Assembly (NCBI GenBank): GCA_041389725.1
Contig: JAWKRG010000018.1
Location: 1 to 64,000 of the forward strand
Direction of reading: 5' to 3'
Length of the DNA: 64,000 bases
From: Polyangiaceae bacterium
GTDB taxonomy: Bacteria; Myxococcota_A; Polyangia; Polyangiales; Polyangiaceae
The translations under genes were made by a program, and so were the position numbers. Positions 44,480 through 52,946 of this stretch are shown in pieces. The notes under the pieces are model-generated. The model did not search any database. It was not told the origin of the DNA and saw only the letters and a program-made list of their open reading frames with translations. Every line of letters begins with the position of its first letter. The stretch's first letter is position 1.

Positions 44480-45995
44480 GAGAGGATGCCTGACGCCGCC
44501 AACGCGTGCTGTCGGGAGCGGCGCCGTGAGCGCGGTCCGCGGCGTCGCTGCGTGCCGCGACGGGCCGATGCTCGCCCACGTCACCCAAGATGCGGTGGGC
44601 CTCGGTCTTGCGCTTGCTGCTCGACGATAGGGACGCTTGATCCACTACGAAGTGAGTGGCGAGCAAATCCAGGTAGTCGAGGTTCAGCCGACCGCCCGAG
44701 GGCATCATGAACACGGCACTGACCTTGGCGCGCCGCGAGATGCCTTCCATCGTGGCTCGGGGAATGTAGAGGGAGCCGTGCGTGAACAAGTGGACGATGG
44801 GCTCCCGACCATCCCGCGCGGAGGAAAGATCCAAGATGCGTTGAAAGTCGGAGAAGACCCGCGCCGGGTTGCGGCCTCGCTCACCCTTGAAGCTCAAGAG
44901 ATACGCGATGGGCAGCTGACCCGCGCGTGAGTGCTGCGCTTCGTACAAGCGTGAGTCGAAGAAGCGGAGCACGACGTCTTCGCCGCCCAGGAGCAACTTC
45001 TTTCCCACTGCGATCGCCATGCCTCGCGCGAAGGTCGTGCGTTCGCCGCGCATGGATGCCGAGGCGTCGACCAAGATGTGGTGCAGGCGGCGGGCCTCGT
45101 CCCTGGCCTGCTCGCGGGCGTAGTACAGGACCTCGTCGTCGGCCATGCGACGCATCAGCTCGACCTCGTCCCAGGCCAGCTCCGAGAGCACCAAGCTGTC
45201 GATACTGCCCTTGCGTGCCAACCCGGCGTAGCCGTAGGCGGAATAGCTGCTCGCGCCCGGGCGCGTCTTCGTTTCCAGCACGCTGGGCAGAATGTCCAGG
45301 GAGAAGTCCACGACGTCGTTGGCTTCCGGCGCGTCGAGGGCAGCCAGCAGATCGACTTGAGTCAACGCGCCTTCGGAGGCGTTGCCGCCGAGCATGCCGA
45401 AGAGCTGCAGGGTGTCGATGTCGAGCGCGTCGATCAGCGTGAGCACGTACAGCCGTGCCTTGCACAGCTCCGCGACGGCGCGCAGGTCGAAGGTTCGGCG
45501 CACGCTGCGAAACAGGGCTGGAAGCTGGGGTTCGACGCCTTCGAGCAGGCTGGCGTCGAAGGGCACCCCGTTGGCGTAGGCCGGTGCCACCGCGACCCGC
45601 GCTGCTACGGAGCCGAGCAGGCGTGCCAACAGCACCACGACGATGTCGTCGCTCAGGCGCAGACTGCGCGATCGCTGGGCGGCCTCGCTGGAGGCCACGT
45701 CTTCGATCAACGCAACATAGTGCTGAAAGACGTTGGGGTCCTCGCCAGACTGAAGCAACTGGCTGGCATCCGTGCGCGCGCCTACCGCCAACTGTTCGTT
45801 GGGGGAGGCGAGTAGCAGCCCCAGATCGTGGGCCAAGCACAGAGGCACGCGCACGCCGAGGCGCTCCAGATCGCGGTGCCAGCGCAGCGCGCGCAAGGCC
45901 AGACTCGCGGCGTGGGGGCGAGTCACGGACAGCGCCAGGGACCCAATGGGGCCCGCGACGGCGGGATCACGCGCGAGCTCGGCGGGAACGGCCAT
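44472..45995 (-). CDS. VWA-domain protein
   Basis: A 507-residue protein. The VWA domain near residues 300-440 has the metal-ion-dependent adhesion site start ILVDASASMRGERT (DxSxS), then IAVGKKLLLGGEDVVLRFFD and IVHLFTHGSLYIPRA. The N-terminal 280 residues are helical and of unknown type. The very end is Arg-rich and may be translated from the short overlap with the HEAT gene. It is cytoplasmic, with no signal sequence. It overlaps the HEAT/TPR gene by 8 bp, so the two proteins are presumably made together. Confidence 0.8.
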   Translation of the reverse strand: MAVPAELARDPAVAGPIGSLALSVTRPHAASLALRALRWHRDLERLGVRVPLCLAHDLGLLLASPNEQLAVGARTDASQLLQSGEDPNVFQHYVALIEDVASSEAAQRSRSLRLSDDIVVVLLARLLGSVAARVAVAPAYANGVPFDASLLEGVEPQLPALFRSVRRTFDLRAVAELCKARLYVLTLIDALDIDTLQLFGMLGGNASEGALTQVDLLAALDAPEANDVVDFSLDILPSVLETKTRPGASSYSAYGYAGLARKGSIDSLVLSELAWDEVELMRRMADDEVLYYAREQARDEARRLHHILVDASASMRGERTTFARGMAIAVGKKLLLGGEDVVLRFFDSRLYEAQHSRAGQLPIAYLLSFKGERGRNPARVFSDFQRILDLSSARDGREPIVHLFTHGSLYIPRATMEGISRRAKVSAVFMMPSGGRLNLDYLDLLATHFVVDQASLSSSSKRKTEAHRILGDVGEHRPVAARSDAADRAHGAAPDSTRWRRQASSHG

Positions 45996-46010
45996 GGCCC
46001 ACCGACGCTA

Positions 46011-47393
46011 CTAGACTCGGGGCGGGTTCGCGACCGCCTCGGACGTGGGGGCGTCTGGGCGCGTCGCGGCCACGTCTTCGGTGGGCACCGCGGAAGGCGT
46101 GGCCAGACGCTCGGCGAGTTCCCAGGGCCTCGGCCCCGTGATCAGGCGCGCGCCGCGTCGATAGGTGATGTAGGCCCAGAACCAGTTCAGGATCACGCTG
46201 ACCCGATTGCGAAAATCGATCAGGAACCAGATGTGCACGAAGAGCCAGGCGAGCCAAGCGGCGAGCCCCGAGAGCCGCAGTCGGCCTCCCCAGGTTTGTG
46301 CGACCGCGCGGCTGCGGCCGATGGTGGCCATGATGCCCTTGTCGACGTAGTGAAACGGAAGCGTCGGCTTTCCACGAAGGGCGCGCAGGATGTTCTTCGC
46401 CGTGTGCCGCCCTTGCTGCACTGCCACGGGCGCCAGCCCCGGAAGAGGCGTCGAGCTGCCTTCGGGGACGAAGCGCACCACGTCGCCAATGGCGAACACT
46501 CGCGGGTGGCCGGGCAGGGAACAGTCGGGCTCGACGATCAAGCGTGCGCTCGCGTCCACTTCCACACCTAGGCGTTCGGCGAGCCCGACTCCGCGCACGC
46601 CCGCGGTCCAGATCACCGTGGCGCTGGGCAAGAGCGCGTCGCCCACGGTCACTCCCGCCGCATCGATATGCGTCACGGACTCTCCCAAACGCACCTCGAC
46701 GCCGAGCTCTTCGAGCTGGCGTTTGGCGCTTTCGGCCAAGTCGTCCTGAAACGCGCCGGGCAGCAGTCGCTGCGCGCGCTCCACCAGCACGACCCGCGCG
46801 GCCTTCGGGTTGATGGCGCGGAAGTCGTCGGCCAGCACCGTGTGCGCCAAGTCGCGGAGCGCTCCCGCCAGCTCGACGCCCGTAGCGCCGCCGCCGATGA
46901 TCACGAAGGTCAACAGCCGTCGCCGTACTTCTTCGTCGGCCTCGCGCTCCGCGGCCTCGAAGGCCGACAGCACGCGCCGGCGAATCTCCACCGCTTCATC
47001 CAGGGTCTTCAGACCGAGGGCGTGACGACCAAAGCTGTCCTCGTTGCCAAAAAAGTTCGTCTTCGCGCCCAGAGCGAGCACCAAGTAGTCGAAGCTCAAG
47101 TACGTGCCGTCGTCCAGGCGCAGTCGACGCTCGGATAGGTCCAGGGCGTGCACTTCCGCCAAGAGCACGCGGAGGTTGTGTTGGTGACGCAACACGCGGC
47201 GGATCGGCACGGCGATGTCCGCCGGGCTCAGGCCGGCCATCGCGACCTGGTAGAGCAGCGGCTGGAACAGATGATGATTGGCTCGGTCCACGAGCGTGAT
47301 TTCCGCATCGCAGTCCGCAAGTCCGCGCGCCGTCGCCAGTCCGCCAAACCCGCCGCCTACGATCACGATGCGCGGCGTCTTGGTCCTCGTCAC
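46011..47393 (-). CDS. ndh: Type II NADH dehydrogenase (NDH-2)
   Basis: A 460-residue flavoprotein, GTG start 47393. The FAD site is RIVIVGGGFGGLATARGLAD, then the NADH site TFVIIGGGATGVELAGALRD near residue 170, and FAIGDVVRFVPEGSSTPLPG, the second FAD motif. The C-terminal amphipathic/hydrophobic stretch (LAAWLAWLFVHIWFLIDFRN) anchors it to the membrane. NDH-2 passes electrons from NADH to quinone without pumping protons. The stop is 15 bp before the VWA start, and the nitrilase gene lies 38 bp upstream. Functional relation among them is not obvious. Confidence 0.88.
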   Translation of the reverse strand: MTRTKTPRIVIVGGGFGGLATARGLADCDAEITLVDRANHHLFQPLLYQVAMAGLSPADIAVPIRRVLRHQHNLRVLLAEVHALDLSERRLRLDDGTYLSFDYLVLALGAKTNFFGNEDSFGRHALGLKTLDEAVEIRRRVLSAFEAAEREADEEVRRRLLTFVIIGGGATGVELAGALRDLAHTVLADDFRAINPKAARVVLVERAQRLLPGAFQDDLAESAKRQLEELGVEVRLGESVTHIDAAGVTVGDALLPSATVIWTAGVRGVGLAERLGVEVDASARLIVEPDCSLPGHPRVFAIGDVVRFVPEGSSTPLPGLAPVAVQQGRHTAKNILRALRGKPTLPFHYVDKGIMATIGRSRAVAQTWGGRLRLSGLAAWLAWLFVHIWFLIDFRNRVSVILNWFWAYITYRRGARLITGPRPWELAERLATPSAVPTEDVAATRPDAPTSEAVANPPRV

Positions 47394-47431
47394 CGGCGCA
47401 GCATACCGAAGAACCCACGTCGGCGGCGACG

Positions 47432-48202
47432 TCAGCTGCCGTCGGCAATCCAGAAGAAGCCGCGCCCGCGCCGATCGTCGCGAAAACGCTCGAGGGCGGC
47501 GAAGTCCAAGTCGAAGGCCCGCGCCACGGCGGAGTCGAGGGGAGCGAAGAGCGCGTCGGCGTGCTCTTGGGTTGGATCCGCAAAACCCGACACGCCGCTG
47601 GCCTTGAGCACGGGCAGCGTCGAGTCGTGCGCCCAATCGCTGACGCCGACGAAGGCACCGAGCTCGTAGGCTCGAGTCACTGCCAGGTGTTGCCACAGCG
47701 CTTTGGAGTACGCGGGTGCGTGCTTGCGGCTCACACTCAGGGCAGGCACCAAGATCAAGTCCGGTTGGGTGCGCGTCGCGAGCAGCAAGTCGGAGAACCA
47801 GAAGTCCGCGCAGATCAGCACCAACACACGCCGTCCGCCGATCTCGAATTCGCCGCGGATCGTTCCGGGGTCGACCCAGTTGCGCTCGTCCGAGTAAGGG
47901 CGGAGCTTGTGAAACTCGCCGAGCACGGAGCCGTCGGGCTGCACCACGATGCCGCGGTGCACGCGGCTCGAACCTTCGAGCCAGTGCTGGGAACCCGCGA
48001 CCAAGGTGCAGCTCAGCTCCTTCGCCAGCGAGGTCATCGCGCTTTCGTAGGCTTGGCGCTCGGTGCCCAGGTAGCAGCGCTCGGGCAGGAGCACGATGTC
48101 CCCCGTACCAGCGCGCACGGAGTCGAGGGCGGAGCGGAGCGTCGCCATGTTGTCGCCGTCGGGTAAATGGCTCAGAGTGGGTTGCACGAGGACCAGGCGC
48201 AT
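47432..48202 (-). CDS. Carbon-nitrogen hydrolase (nitrilase superfamily)
   Basis: A 256-residue protein starting ATG 48202 (MRLVLVQPTLSHLPDGDN). The catalytic triad is visible: Glu in DIVLLPERCYLG, Lys in LGEFHKLRPYSDE and Cys in VLVLICADFWFS. These enzymes hydrolyse amides or nitriles, or condense acyl chains. The substrate cannot be assigned here. A second upstream ATG (48211) adds three residues. It is the first gene of a leftward run (nitrilase, ndh, VWA, HEAT) and divergent from the cyclotransferase-like gene. Confidence 0.85.
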   Translation of the reverse strand: MRLVLVQPTLSHLPDGDNMATLRSALDSVRAGTGDIVLLPERCYLGTERQAYESAMTSLAKELSCTLVAGSQHWLEGSSRVHRGIVVQPDGSVLGEFHKLRPYSDERNWVDPGTIRGEFEIGGRRVLVLICADFWFSDLLLATRTQPDLILVPALSVSRKHAPAYSKALWQHLAVTRAYELGAFVGVSDWAHDSTLPVLKASGVSGFADPTQEHADALFAPLDSAVARAFDLDFAALERFRDDRRGRGFFWIADGS

Positions 48203-48217
48203 GCTGGGCAAGAGCTA

Positions 48218-48739
48218 GTGCTGCGCTCCGAGAGCCGCAATCGTCGAACCAATCGCCGTCCCGGAGAACACGCGCTGCAGCACTGGGTATTTGCCTACGG
48301 CTCCAACATGGACCTCGACGACTTGGCCCAATGGTGCGGTGCGCGCGGCGAGCAGCTCACGCTGTTGGAGACCCGGGTCGGCGAGCTGCCGGCCCACCGC
48401 TTGGTGTGGAACTATCATTCCGAGGCCCGAGGCGGAGGCGCAGCGAACGTCGAAGCGGGCGGCAGTCGCCCACTGCCAGGCCTTCTGCTGCAGACGAACG
48501 GCAAGGGCTTGGCGCTCCTGGACCGCAAGGAGGGGCACCCACGACGCTATCGCCGCGAGCTGGCGTCGGTGGTCTCTCAGGGGGAGGCGATCGAGGCGTG
48601 GGTCTACCGCGTCCTGCCTGAGTTCATACAGTCCCGCGTCGTCTTGCCTACACCTACCTACGTGCAGATCCTGCTTCGGGCCGCGCGGCGCTGGGAGCTG
48701 CCTGAGTGGCATCGAGAAGAGTTGCGCGCGCTGCTATGA
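48218..48739 (+). CDS. Gamma-glutamylcyclotransferase-like protein
   Basis: A protein of about 173 residues with the family signature HWVFAYGSNMDLDDLAQWCG near its N-terminus (YGSN binds the gamma-glutamyl group) and GLALLDRKEGHPRRYRREL, where the conserved acidic residue that acts as general acid (D or E in this loop) would lie. The usual role is conversion of gamma-glutamyl peptides to 5-oxoproline. The start is uncertain: GTG 48218 gives a short Arg-rich lead, while the in-frame ATG 48167 gives a longer, less natural one. Confidence 0.75.
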   Translation: MLRSESRNRRTNRRPGEHALQHWVFAYGSNMDLDDLAQWCGARGEQLTLLETRVGELPAHRLVWNYHSEARGGGAANVEAGGSRPLPGLLLQTNGKGLALLDRKEGHPRRYRRELASVVSQGEAIEAWVYRVLPEFIQSRVVLPTPTYVQILLRAARRWELPEWHREELRALL

Positions 48740-48807
48740 GTGTCTGCTGCAACGCGTCGCACGCCAGGTCTGGTCCGATGCGAGGATTCGGCTACTCTAT
48801 GCGCCTC

Positions 48808-49857
48808 ATGAAGCTGGTCAGCGCGTTGGGCTTGGGATTGTTGGTGGGTTCCTTCGTCGCCGCATGCGGTGGGTCGAGTGACGACTCGAAGGACAATCCG
48901 TCCAGCGGAGGCGCGGGCGCGAGCGCCGGAGCGGGCGGGAGTGGTGGCCTTGCAGGCGGCGCAACGGGTGGCACCGCTGGTGGTGGCGCAGGCGCGCCTG
49001 GTGGCACAGGTGGTGGCCCGACGGGACCGAAGGCGTCCGAGTGCTTCGCGGACATCTACGACGGGCCGATCACCGTCGACTACGATCAATACAACCCATC
49101 GATTGGAAGCCACTGCCTGGGCACGAATCATCAGGACATCCAAGGCGTGGAGAAACTGGTGTTCCTGGGTGACTCGATCACCGTTGGCACGGTGCCCACG
49201 CCCGGTAACTCGGTCTACCGCGCGCTGCTCACCGCGGAACTCACACAGAAGTTCCCGGGGCTCGAAGTGCAGAACTGCGCCAAGAACGGAGCGGACCTCG
49301 GCAACCTCGCGGGTCAGTTCGCGCAGTGCTTCCCGAGTGGCGGCGACAACAAGAAGACACTGATCGTGTTCACCATGGGCGGCAACGACCTGGTGCCCAT
49401 GGCCAAGAGCAAGCTGTCCGCCGCCGATGGCATCAAGGCCGCCGACGGCCTGCTGGCGACCTTGGAGGCTCAGGTGAAAGCCTACAAGGACCCCGCGAAG
49501 TTCCCCAACGGGTCCTTCGTGATGTTCGCCAACGTCTACGAGTACACGGATGCGACGACGGAGATGACGTCCTGCCCCAGCGCTACCTTCGCCGGGCTCA
49601 CGGGGACCTGGCCGGATGGTCTGGCCGTGTTCAAGCACCTGCGCGAGGGCTACTTGAAGATCGCCGTCGAGACGAAGTCCGACATGATCTTCATGGGCGA
49701 GGAGTTCTGCGGACATGGCTTCCGGGCCAGCAAGGCCGACGGACAGTGCTACCGTGGGCCGAACTCGGAAAACTGGTTCGATCTCACCTGCATCCACCCG
49801 AACCCCGCCGGCCACGCCGAGATCGCCGCCATGTTCTCCGCCGTCGTGGCGGAATAG
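48808..49857 (+). CDS. SGNH/GDSL-family hydrolase lipoprotein
   Basis: A 349-residue protein. ATG 48808 opens the signal MKLVSALGLGLLVGSFVAAC with the lipobox Cys at 20, then a Gly/Ser/Ala-rich linker (SSGGAGASAGAGGSGGL). The SGNH blocks are visible: I, VFLGDSITVGT with the nucleophilic Ser; II/III, VQNCAKNGADLGNLA with Gly and VFTMGGNDLVPMA with Asn; V, CIHPNPAGHAEIAAM with the Asp/His pair near the end. It is probably an esterase or carbohydrate deacetylase on the cell surface. ATG 48799 is an alternative start. Confidence 0.85.
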   Translation: MKLVSALGLGLLVGSFVAACGGSSDDSKDNPSSGGAGASAGAGGSGGLAGGATGGTAGGGAGAPGGTGGGPTGPKASECFADIYDGPITVDYDQYNPSIGSHCLGTNHQDIQGVEKLVFLGDSITVGTVPTPGNSVYRALLTAELTQKFPGLEVQNCAKNGADLGNLAGQFAQCFPSGGDNKKTLIVFTMGGNDLVPMAKSKLSAADGIKAADGLLATLEAQVKAYKDPAKFPNGSFVMFANVYEYTDATTEMTSCPSATFAGLTGTWPDGLAVFKHLREGYLKIAVETKSDMIFMGEEFCGHGFRASKADGQCYRGPNSENWFDLTCIHPNPAGHAEIAAMFSAVVAE

Positions 49858-49907
49858 GGAGCGCGAGTTTCGCCTCGCTCAGCGTGCCCCTCTTGGAGGG
49901 GTCGCGG

Positions 49908-50387
49908 TCAGCGCAGGGGTTTGTTGAAGTAGAACTCGACGGTGTGGCTCTTGTCGAAGAGTTCGCGCGTGGCGCCGCTCTTGACGTAGCCACGCTTGGC
50001 GTAGAAGCGGTGTGCCGTCTCGAAGCGAGTGTCGCTCCACAGATCGATGAACCCTGCAGCGCGCTTCGCGGCAGCATCTTCGACGCTTTGCAGCAGTGCG
50101 CCGCCCAAACCTGTCTGGCGCGCCGAGCTGGAGACGTAGAGCTTCTTCAGTTCGACGCCCGTCGGATCCGTTGCTGGCGAATAGCCGATGCAGCCAACGA
50201 CGCTGCCTCCCTCCTCGGCCACCCAGAACTCGCCGTCGTGCTCTGCGAAGTACGAGGCAATGCGGCGCAGTTCGGGAATTTCCCCGTCCACGTCCATGAC
50301 GCAGCCCGGGTACTCGTCGAACACGCCCTCGATCAAAACAATCAGCGCAGCAGCGTCGTCGTCACGAGCGGGACGGATGCCGTGCAT
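49908..50387 (-). CDS. GNAT-family N-acetyltransferase
   Basis: A 159-residue protein. It begins MHGIRPARDDDAAALIVLIE, and the acetyl-CoA motif is LKKLYVSSSARQTGLGGALL (the usual Q/RxxGxG/A pattern), with FYAKRGYVKSG near the end. Such enzymes acetylate small amines or proteins. The substrate is unknown. ATG 50387 is chosen, with TTG/ATG at 50399 as a less likely start. Convergent with the SGNH hydrolase. Confidence 0.88.
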   Translation of the reverse strand: MHGIRPARDDDAAALIVLIEGVFDEYPGCVMDVDGEIPELRRIASYFAEHDGEFWVAEEGGSVVGCIGYSPATDPTGVELKKLYVSSSARQTGLGGALLQSVEDAAAKRAAGFIDLWSDTRFETAHRFYAKRGYVKSGATRELFDKSHTVEFYFNKPLR

Positions 50388-50439
50388 CTGGCGGAGCAAG
50401 CAGGGTTAAGGAACGAAAAGGAAGCGGGTGGGTTAAGCA

Positions 50440-50461
50440 GGTCACCCTCGTTCGGGTGACC
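50440..50461. repeat. 8-bp perfect inverted repeat
   Basis: GGTCACCC-TCGTTC-GGGTGACC, followed on the plus strand by AAAAAA. The T run would lie on the wrong side for a terminator of either strand, so I list it only as a hairpin in the GNAT upstream region. Confidence 0.4.
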
Positions 50462-50470
50462 AAAAAAGCG

Positions 50471-50530
50471 TCACGCAAAAGCGGGGCTCGGAAAGCGCAG
50501 GCGATCGAGCAGTCTTCGTAGGCGTTTCAT
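50471..50530 (-). CDS. Possible 19-residue basic peptide
   Basis: ATG 50530 opens MKRLRRLLDRLRFPSPAFA and stops at 50471. It is Arg/Leu-rich and amphipathic, with no strong ribosome site. It lies in the same direction as, and 84 bp upstream of, the GNAT start. Such short frames arise by chance. It may be a leader peptide. Confidence 0.2.
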   Translation of the reverse strand: MKRLRRLLDRLRFPSPAFA

Positions 50531-50774
50531 GGGGTTGCTCCGGTCGAACAGGCTCGCGCCCGTTCAGGTGCGCCAATGTGCGCGGCGGTGAGTACGAGAT
50601 TTTCGAAGATCTGGCAAGCTTTCGTCGTCACGTGGCGTAACCATACGGATTCATACACTTATGTTGGAGGGTCAGAGCAGCCCAGGGCGCTCGCCCGCGG
50701 CGATTGAGTCACGCAACCAGGGTCGTTCAACCAGGGTCGTTCAACCAGGGTCGATTTGGGCTACCACTTTGGCC
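50531..50774. other. Non-coding region before the ketopantoate-reductase-like gene
   Basis: About 240 bp with no gene seen. It contains a 14-bp tandem repeat at 50714-50755, close to the start of the following plus-strand gene. Confidence 0.35.
50714..50755 (+). repeat. Three tandem 14-bp repeats
   Basis: CAACCAGGGTCGTT occurs three times head to tail, the last copy ending GAT. It ends 19 bp before the ATG of the next gene, which places it over the promoter/leader region. A repeated regulator site or simple slippage is equally possible. Confidence 0.6.
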
Positions 50775-51815
50775 ATGCAACCGCGGATTTTGATCGTGGG
50801 CTGTGGGGCCATCGGCGGGGTGCTCGCGGGGGCGCTGCTGGAGATCGGCCAGGACGTGAGCGTGCTGACCACCAACGATGCCATTGCCAGTGCCGTGGCC
50901 GAGCACGGAGTGCGCGTCTCTACCGCAGATGGCGCCATTGCGTTGCCCCCGACGCGCGTGCTGCGCGAGCCGGACGCGAGCGCGCAGTTCGACTACGTGC
51001 TGCTGGCTACGCAGCCTCCCCAGGTGGAAGCGGCCGCGGCGAGTGCCCTCGGCATGCTCGCACCCGAGGGCAAGCTGGTCTGCTTTCAGAACGGCTTGTG
51101 CGAAGAGCGCGTGGCGAAGCTCACCGAACCCGGTCGCGTGCTCGGAGCGGTGGTGGCGTGGGGCGCGTCGGTGATCGAGCCGGGCGTGTACGAGCGCACC
51201 AGCTCGGGGAGCTTCACTCTGGGACGCTACGAAGGCGGCCTCGACGAGGCGACGGAGGAACTCGGCAGGCTGCTCGAAGCGATTGGGCCCGTGACCCTGA
51301 CGGACAATCTGCGTGGAGCGCGTTGGAGCAAGCTCGCCATCAACGCGGCCATCTCGACCCTGGGCACCATCGGAGGCGATCGGCTCGGGCCGCTGATGCG
51401 ACACCGACACGTGCGCCGCTTGGCGCTGGAGATCATGACCGAGACGGTGCGCGTGGCGCAGGCCGAAGGGGTCCAGCTCGAGAAGGTGAGTGGCACGCTG
51501 GATCTGAACTGGATTGCCCTGACCGAGGCAGAGCAAAGCGCGGCGGGGTCGCCCGGGCTCTTGGCCAAACACACGCTGCTGCTCGCCGTGGGTGCGCGCT
51601 ATCGGCGGCTGCGGTCGAGCATGCTGGCGGCCATCGAGCGCGGTCGGCCGCCCGCCGTGGACTTCTTGAACGGCGAGATCCTCGATCGTGCGAAGCAACA
51701 CCGCTTGCGCGCGCCCATCAACCAAGCCGCTCGCGATCTGGTTTGGGCCATCGCGCGCGGGGAAGCCACTCCCAGTCACGCGCTGGTTCGCAAGCTCTAC
51801 GACGACACTCGCTGA
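50775..51815 (+). CDS. 2-dehydropantoate 2-reductase-like protein (PanE/ApbA family)
   Basis: A 346-residue protein. The NADPH site is ILIVGCGAIGGVLAGALL at the N-terminus. The ketopantoate-reductase pattern continues with CFQNGLCEERVAKL (QNG), VAWGASVIEPGVYE and RGARWSKLAINAAISTLGT (K-x4-N, catalytic lysine). The C-terminal helical domain has EILDRAKQHRLRAPINQAAR. Classical PanE makes pantoate for coenzyme A. Many paralogues in this family have other substrates, so the function is open. The next gene, nitronate monooxygenase, starts 13 bp after its stop. Confidence 0.82.
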   Translation: MQPRILIVGCGAIGGVLAGALLEIGQDVSVLTTNDAIASAVAEHGVRVSTADGAIALPPTRVLREPDASAQFDYVLLATQPPQVEAAAASALGMLAPEGKLVCFQNGLCEERVAKLTEPGRVLGAVVAWGASVIEPGVYERTSSGSFTLGRYEGGLDEATEELGRLLEAIGPVTLTDNLRGARWSKLAINAAISTLGTIGGDRLGPLMRHRHVRRLALEIMTETVRVAQAEGVQLEKVSGTLDLNWIALTEAEQSAAGSPGLLAKHTLLLAVGARYRRLRSSMLAAIERGRPPAVDFLNGEILDRAKQHRLRAPINQAARDLVWAIARGEATPSHALVRKLYDDTR

Positions 51816-51828
51816 AGGACTCCCGCCC

Positions 51829-52791
51829 ATGCCGCTGCCTCCCGCCCTCGCATCCTTGCGCATTCCCGTGATCGGTGCGCCGCTGTTCATCATCTCCACT
51901 CCGGAGCTGGTCATCGCCCAGTGCACCTCGGGCATCGTCGGCTCCTTTCCCGCGCTCAACGCGCGCCCCAAAGAAGAGCTCGACGGCTGGCTCGCGCGCA
52001 TCACGGAGGCACGAGCCGCCTACGATCGTGAGCACCCCGATCAGCCGTCGGCGCCCTTCGCGGTCAACCAAATCGTGCACAAGTCCAACGACCGTCTCGA
52101 GCACGACTTGGCGCTGTGTGTGAAGCACCGCGTGCCCATCGTGATCACGTCCCTCGGCGCTCGCACGGACGTGTGCGACGCGGTGCACTCCTACGGAGGC
52201 ATCGTGTTGCACGACATCATTCACCTGAAGCACGCCAAGAAGGCCCTGGAAAAGGGCGCCGACGGTCTGATCGCGGTCTGCGCCGGGGCGGGCGGACACG
52301 CGGGCACGCTGTCGCCCTTCGCGCTGATCCCAGAGATCCGTCAGTTCTTCTCGGGACCCTTGGTACTGGCGGGCGCCATCGCCTCGGGACGCTCGGTGCT
52401 GGCCGCGCGGGCGCTGGGGGCCGATCTGGCCTACGTGGGCTCGGCCTTCATCGCCAGCGAGGAGGCAAATGCCAGCGCCGACTACAAGACTGCCATCGTC
52501 GATGGCAGCGCCGAGAGCATCGTGTACACCAGCCTCTTCACCGGCGTGCACGGCAACTACCTCGAGCGATCCATTCGCAACGCCGGCCTCGACCCAGAGA
52601 ACCTGCCCGAGAGTGATCCGTCCGCGATGAGCTTTTCTTCCGGCGGCAGCTCCAAGGCCAAAGCCTGGCGCGACATCTGGGGTGCCGGGCAGGGCATCGG
52701 TGCGATTTCAGCGGTGCAGCCCGCGCGCGAAATCATCGCGCGCATGGTGCGCGAGTACGAGGCTGCTCGCGCGGAGTTGTGCGCAGAGTAG
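51829..52791 (+). CDS. Nitronate monooxygenase
   Basis: A 320-residue, FMN-dependent (beta/alpha)8 enzyme. It begins LRIPVIGAPLFIISTPELVI, then GIVGSFPALNARPKEELDGW, the flavin-site GADGLIAVCAGAGGHAGTLS (near residue 145), VLAGAIASGRSVLAARALGA and AYVGSAFIASEEANAS. These are the class I nitronate monooxygenase blocks. It oxidises propionate-3-nitronate or alkyl nitronates to less toxic products. ATG 51829 follows the ketopantoate-reductase-like stop by 13 bp, so they are probably co-transcribed. Confidence 0.88.
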   Translation: MPLPPALASLRIPVIGAPLFIISTPELVIAQCTSGIVGSFPALNARPKEELDGWLARITEARAAYDREHPDQPSAPFAVNQIVHKSNDRLEHDLALCVKHRVPIVITSLGARTDVCDAVHSYGGIVLHDIIHLKHAKKALEKGADGLIAVCAGAGGHAGTLSPFALIPEIRQFFSGPLVLAGAIASGRSVLAARALGADLAYVGSAFIASEEANASADYKTAIVDGSAESIVYTSLFTGVHGNYLERSIRNAGLDPENLPESDPSAMSFSSGGSSKAKAWRDIWGAGQGIGAISAVQPAREIIARMVREYEAARAELCAE

Positions 52792-52890
52792 CGGACGCGT
52801 TGTCGCGGAACGGCGACCCTCTTTTCAACCGAGAAGCTTCTCAACCGCCACGGCGCGAAGAGCGCAAAGCGGCGCCAAGAGGGGCCCCAC

Positions 52891-52930
52891 AAAAGCAAAC
52901 GGGCGCGGCCCGGTGACCACGCCCGCTTGC
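52891..52930 (-). terminator. Rho-independent terminator of the cysteine-module lipoprotein gene
   Basis: On the minus strand a GC-rich stem (GCAAGCGGGCG with CGCCCGTTTGC, one mismatch) is followed by TTTTG. It lies 17 bp after the stop of the lipoprotein gene at 52947. Confidence 0.6.
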
Positions 52931-52946
52931 GAAAGCCGTTTGGCCT

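Noticed and set aside
50440..50470. Hairpin followed by AAAAAA as a terminator
   Set aside because: The run lies on the wrong side: T would precede, not follow, the stem in either transcript direction.
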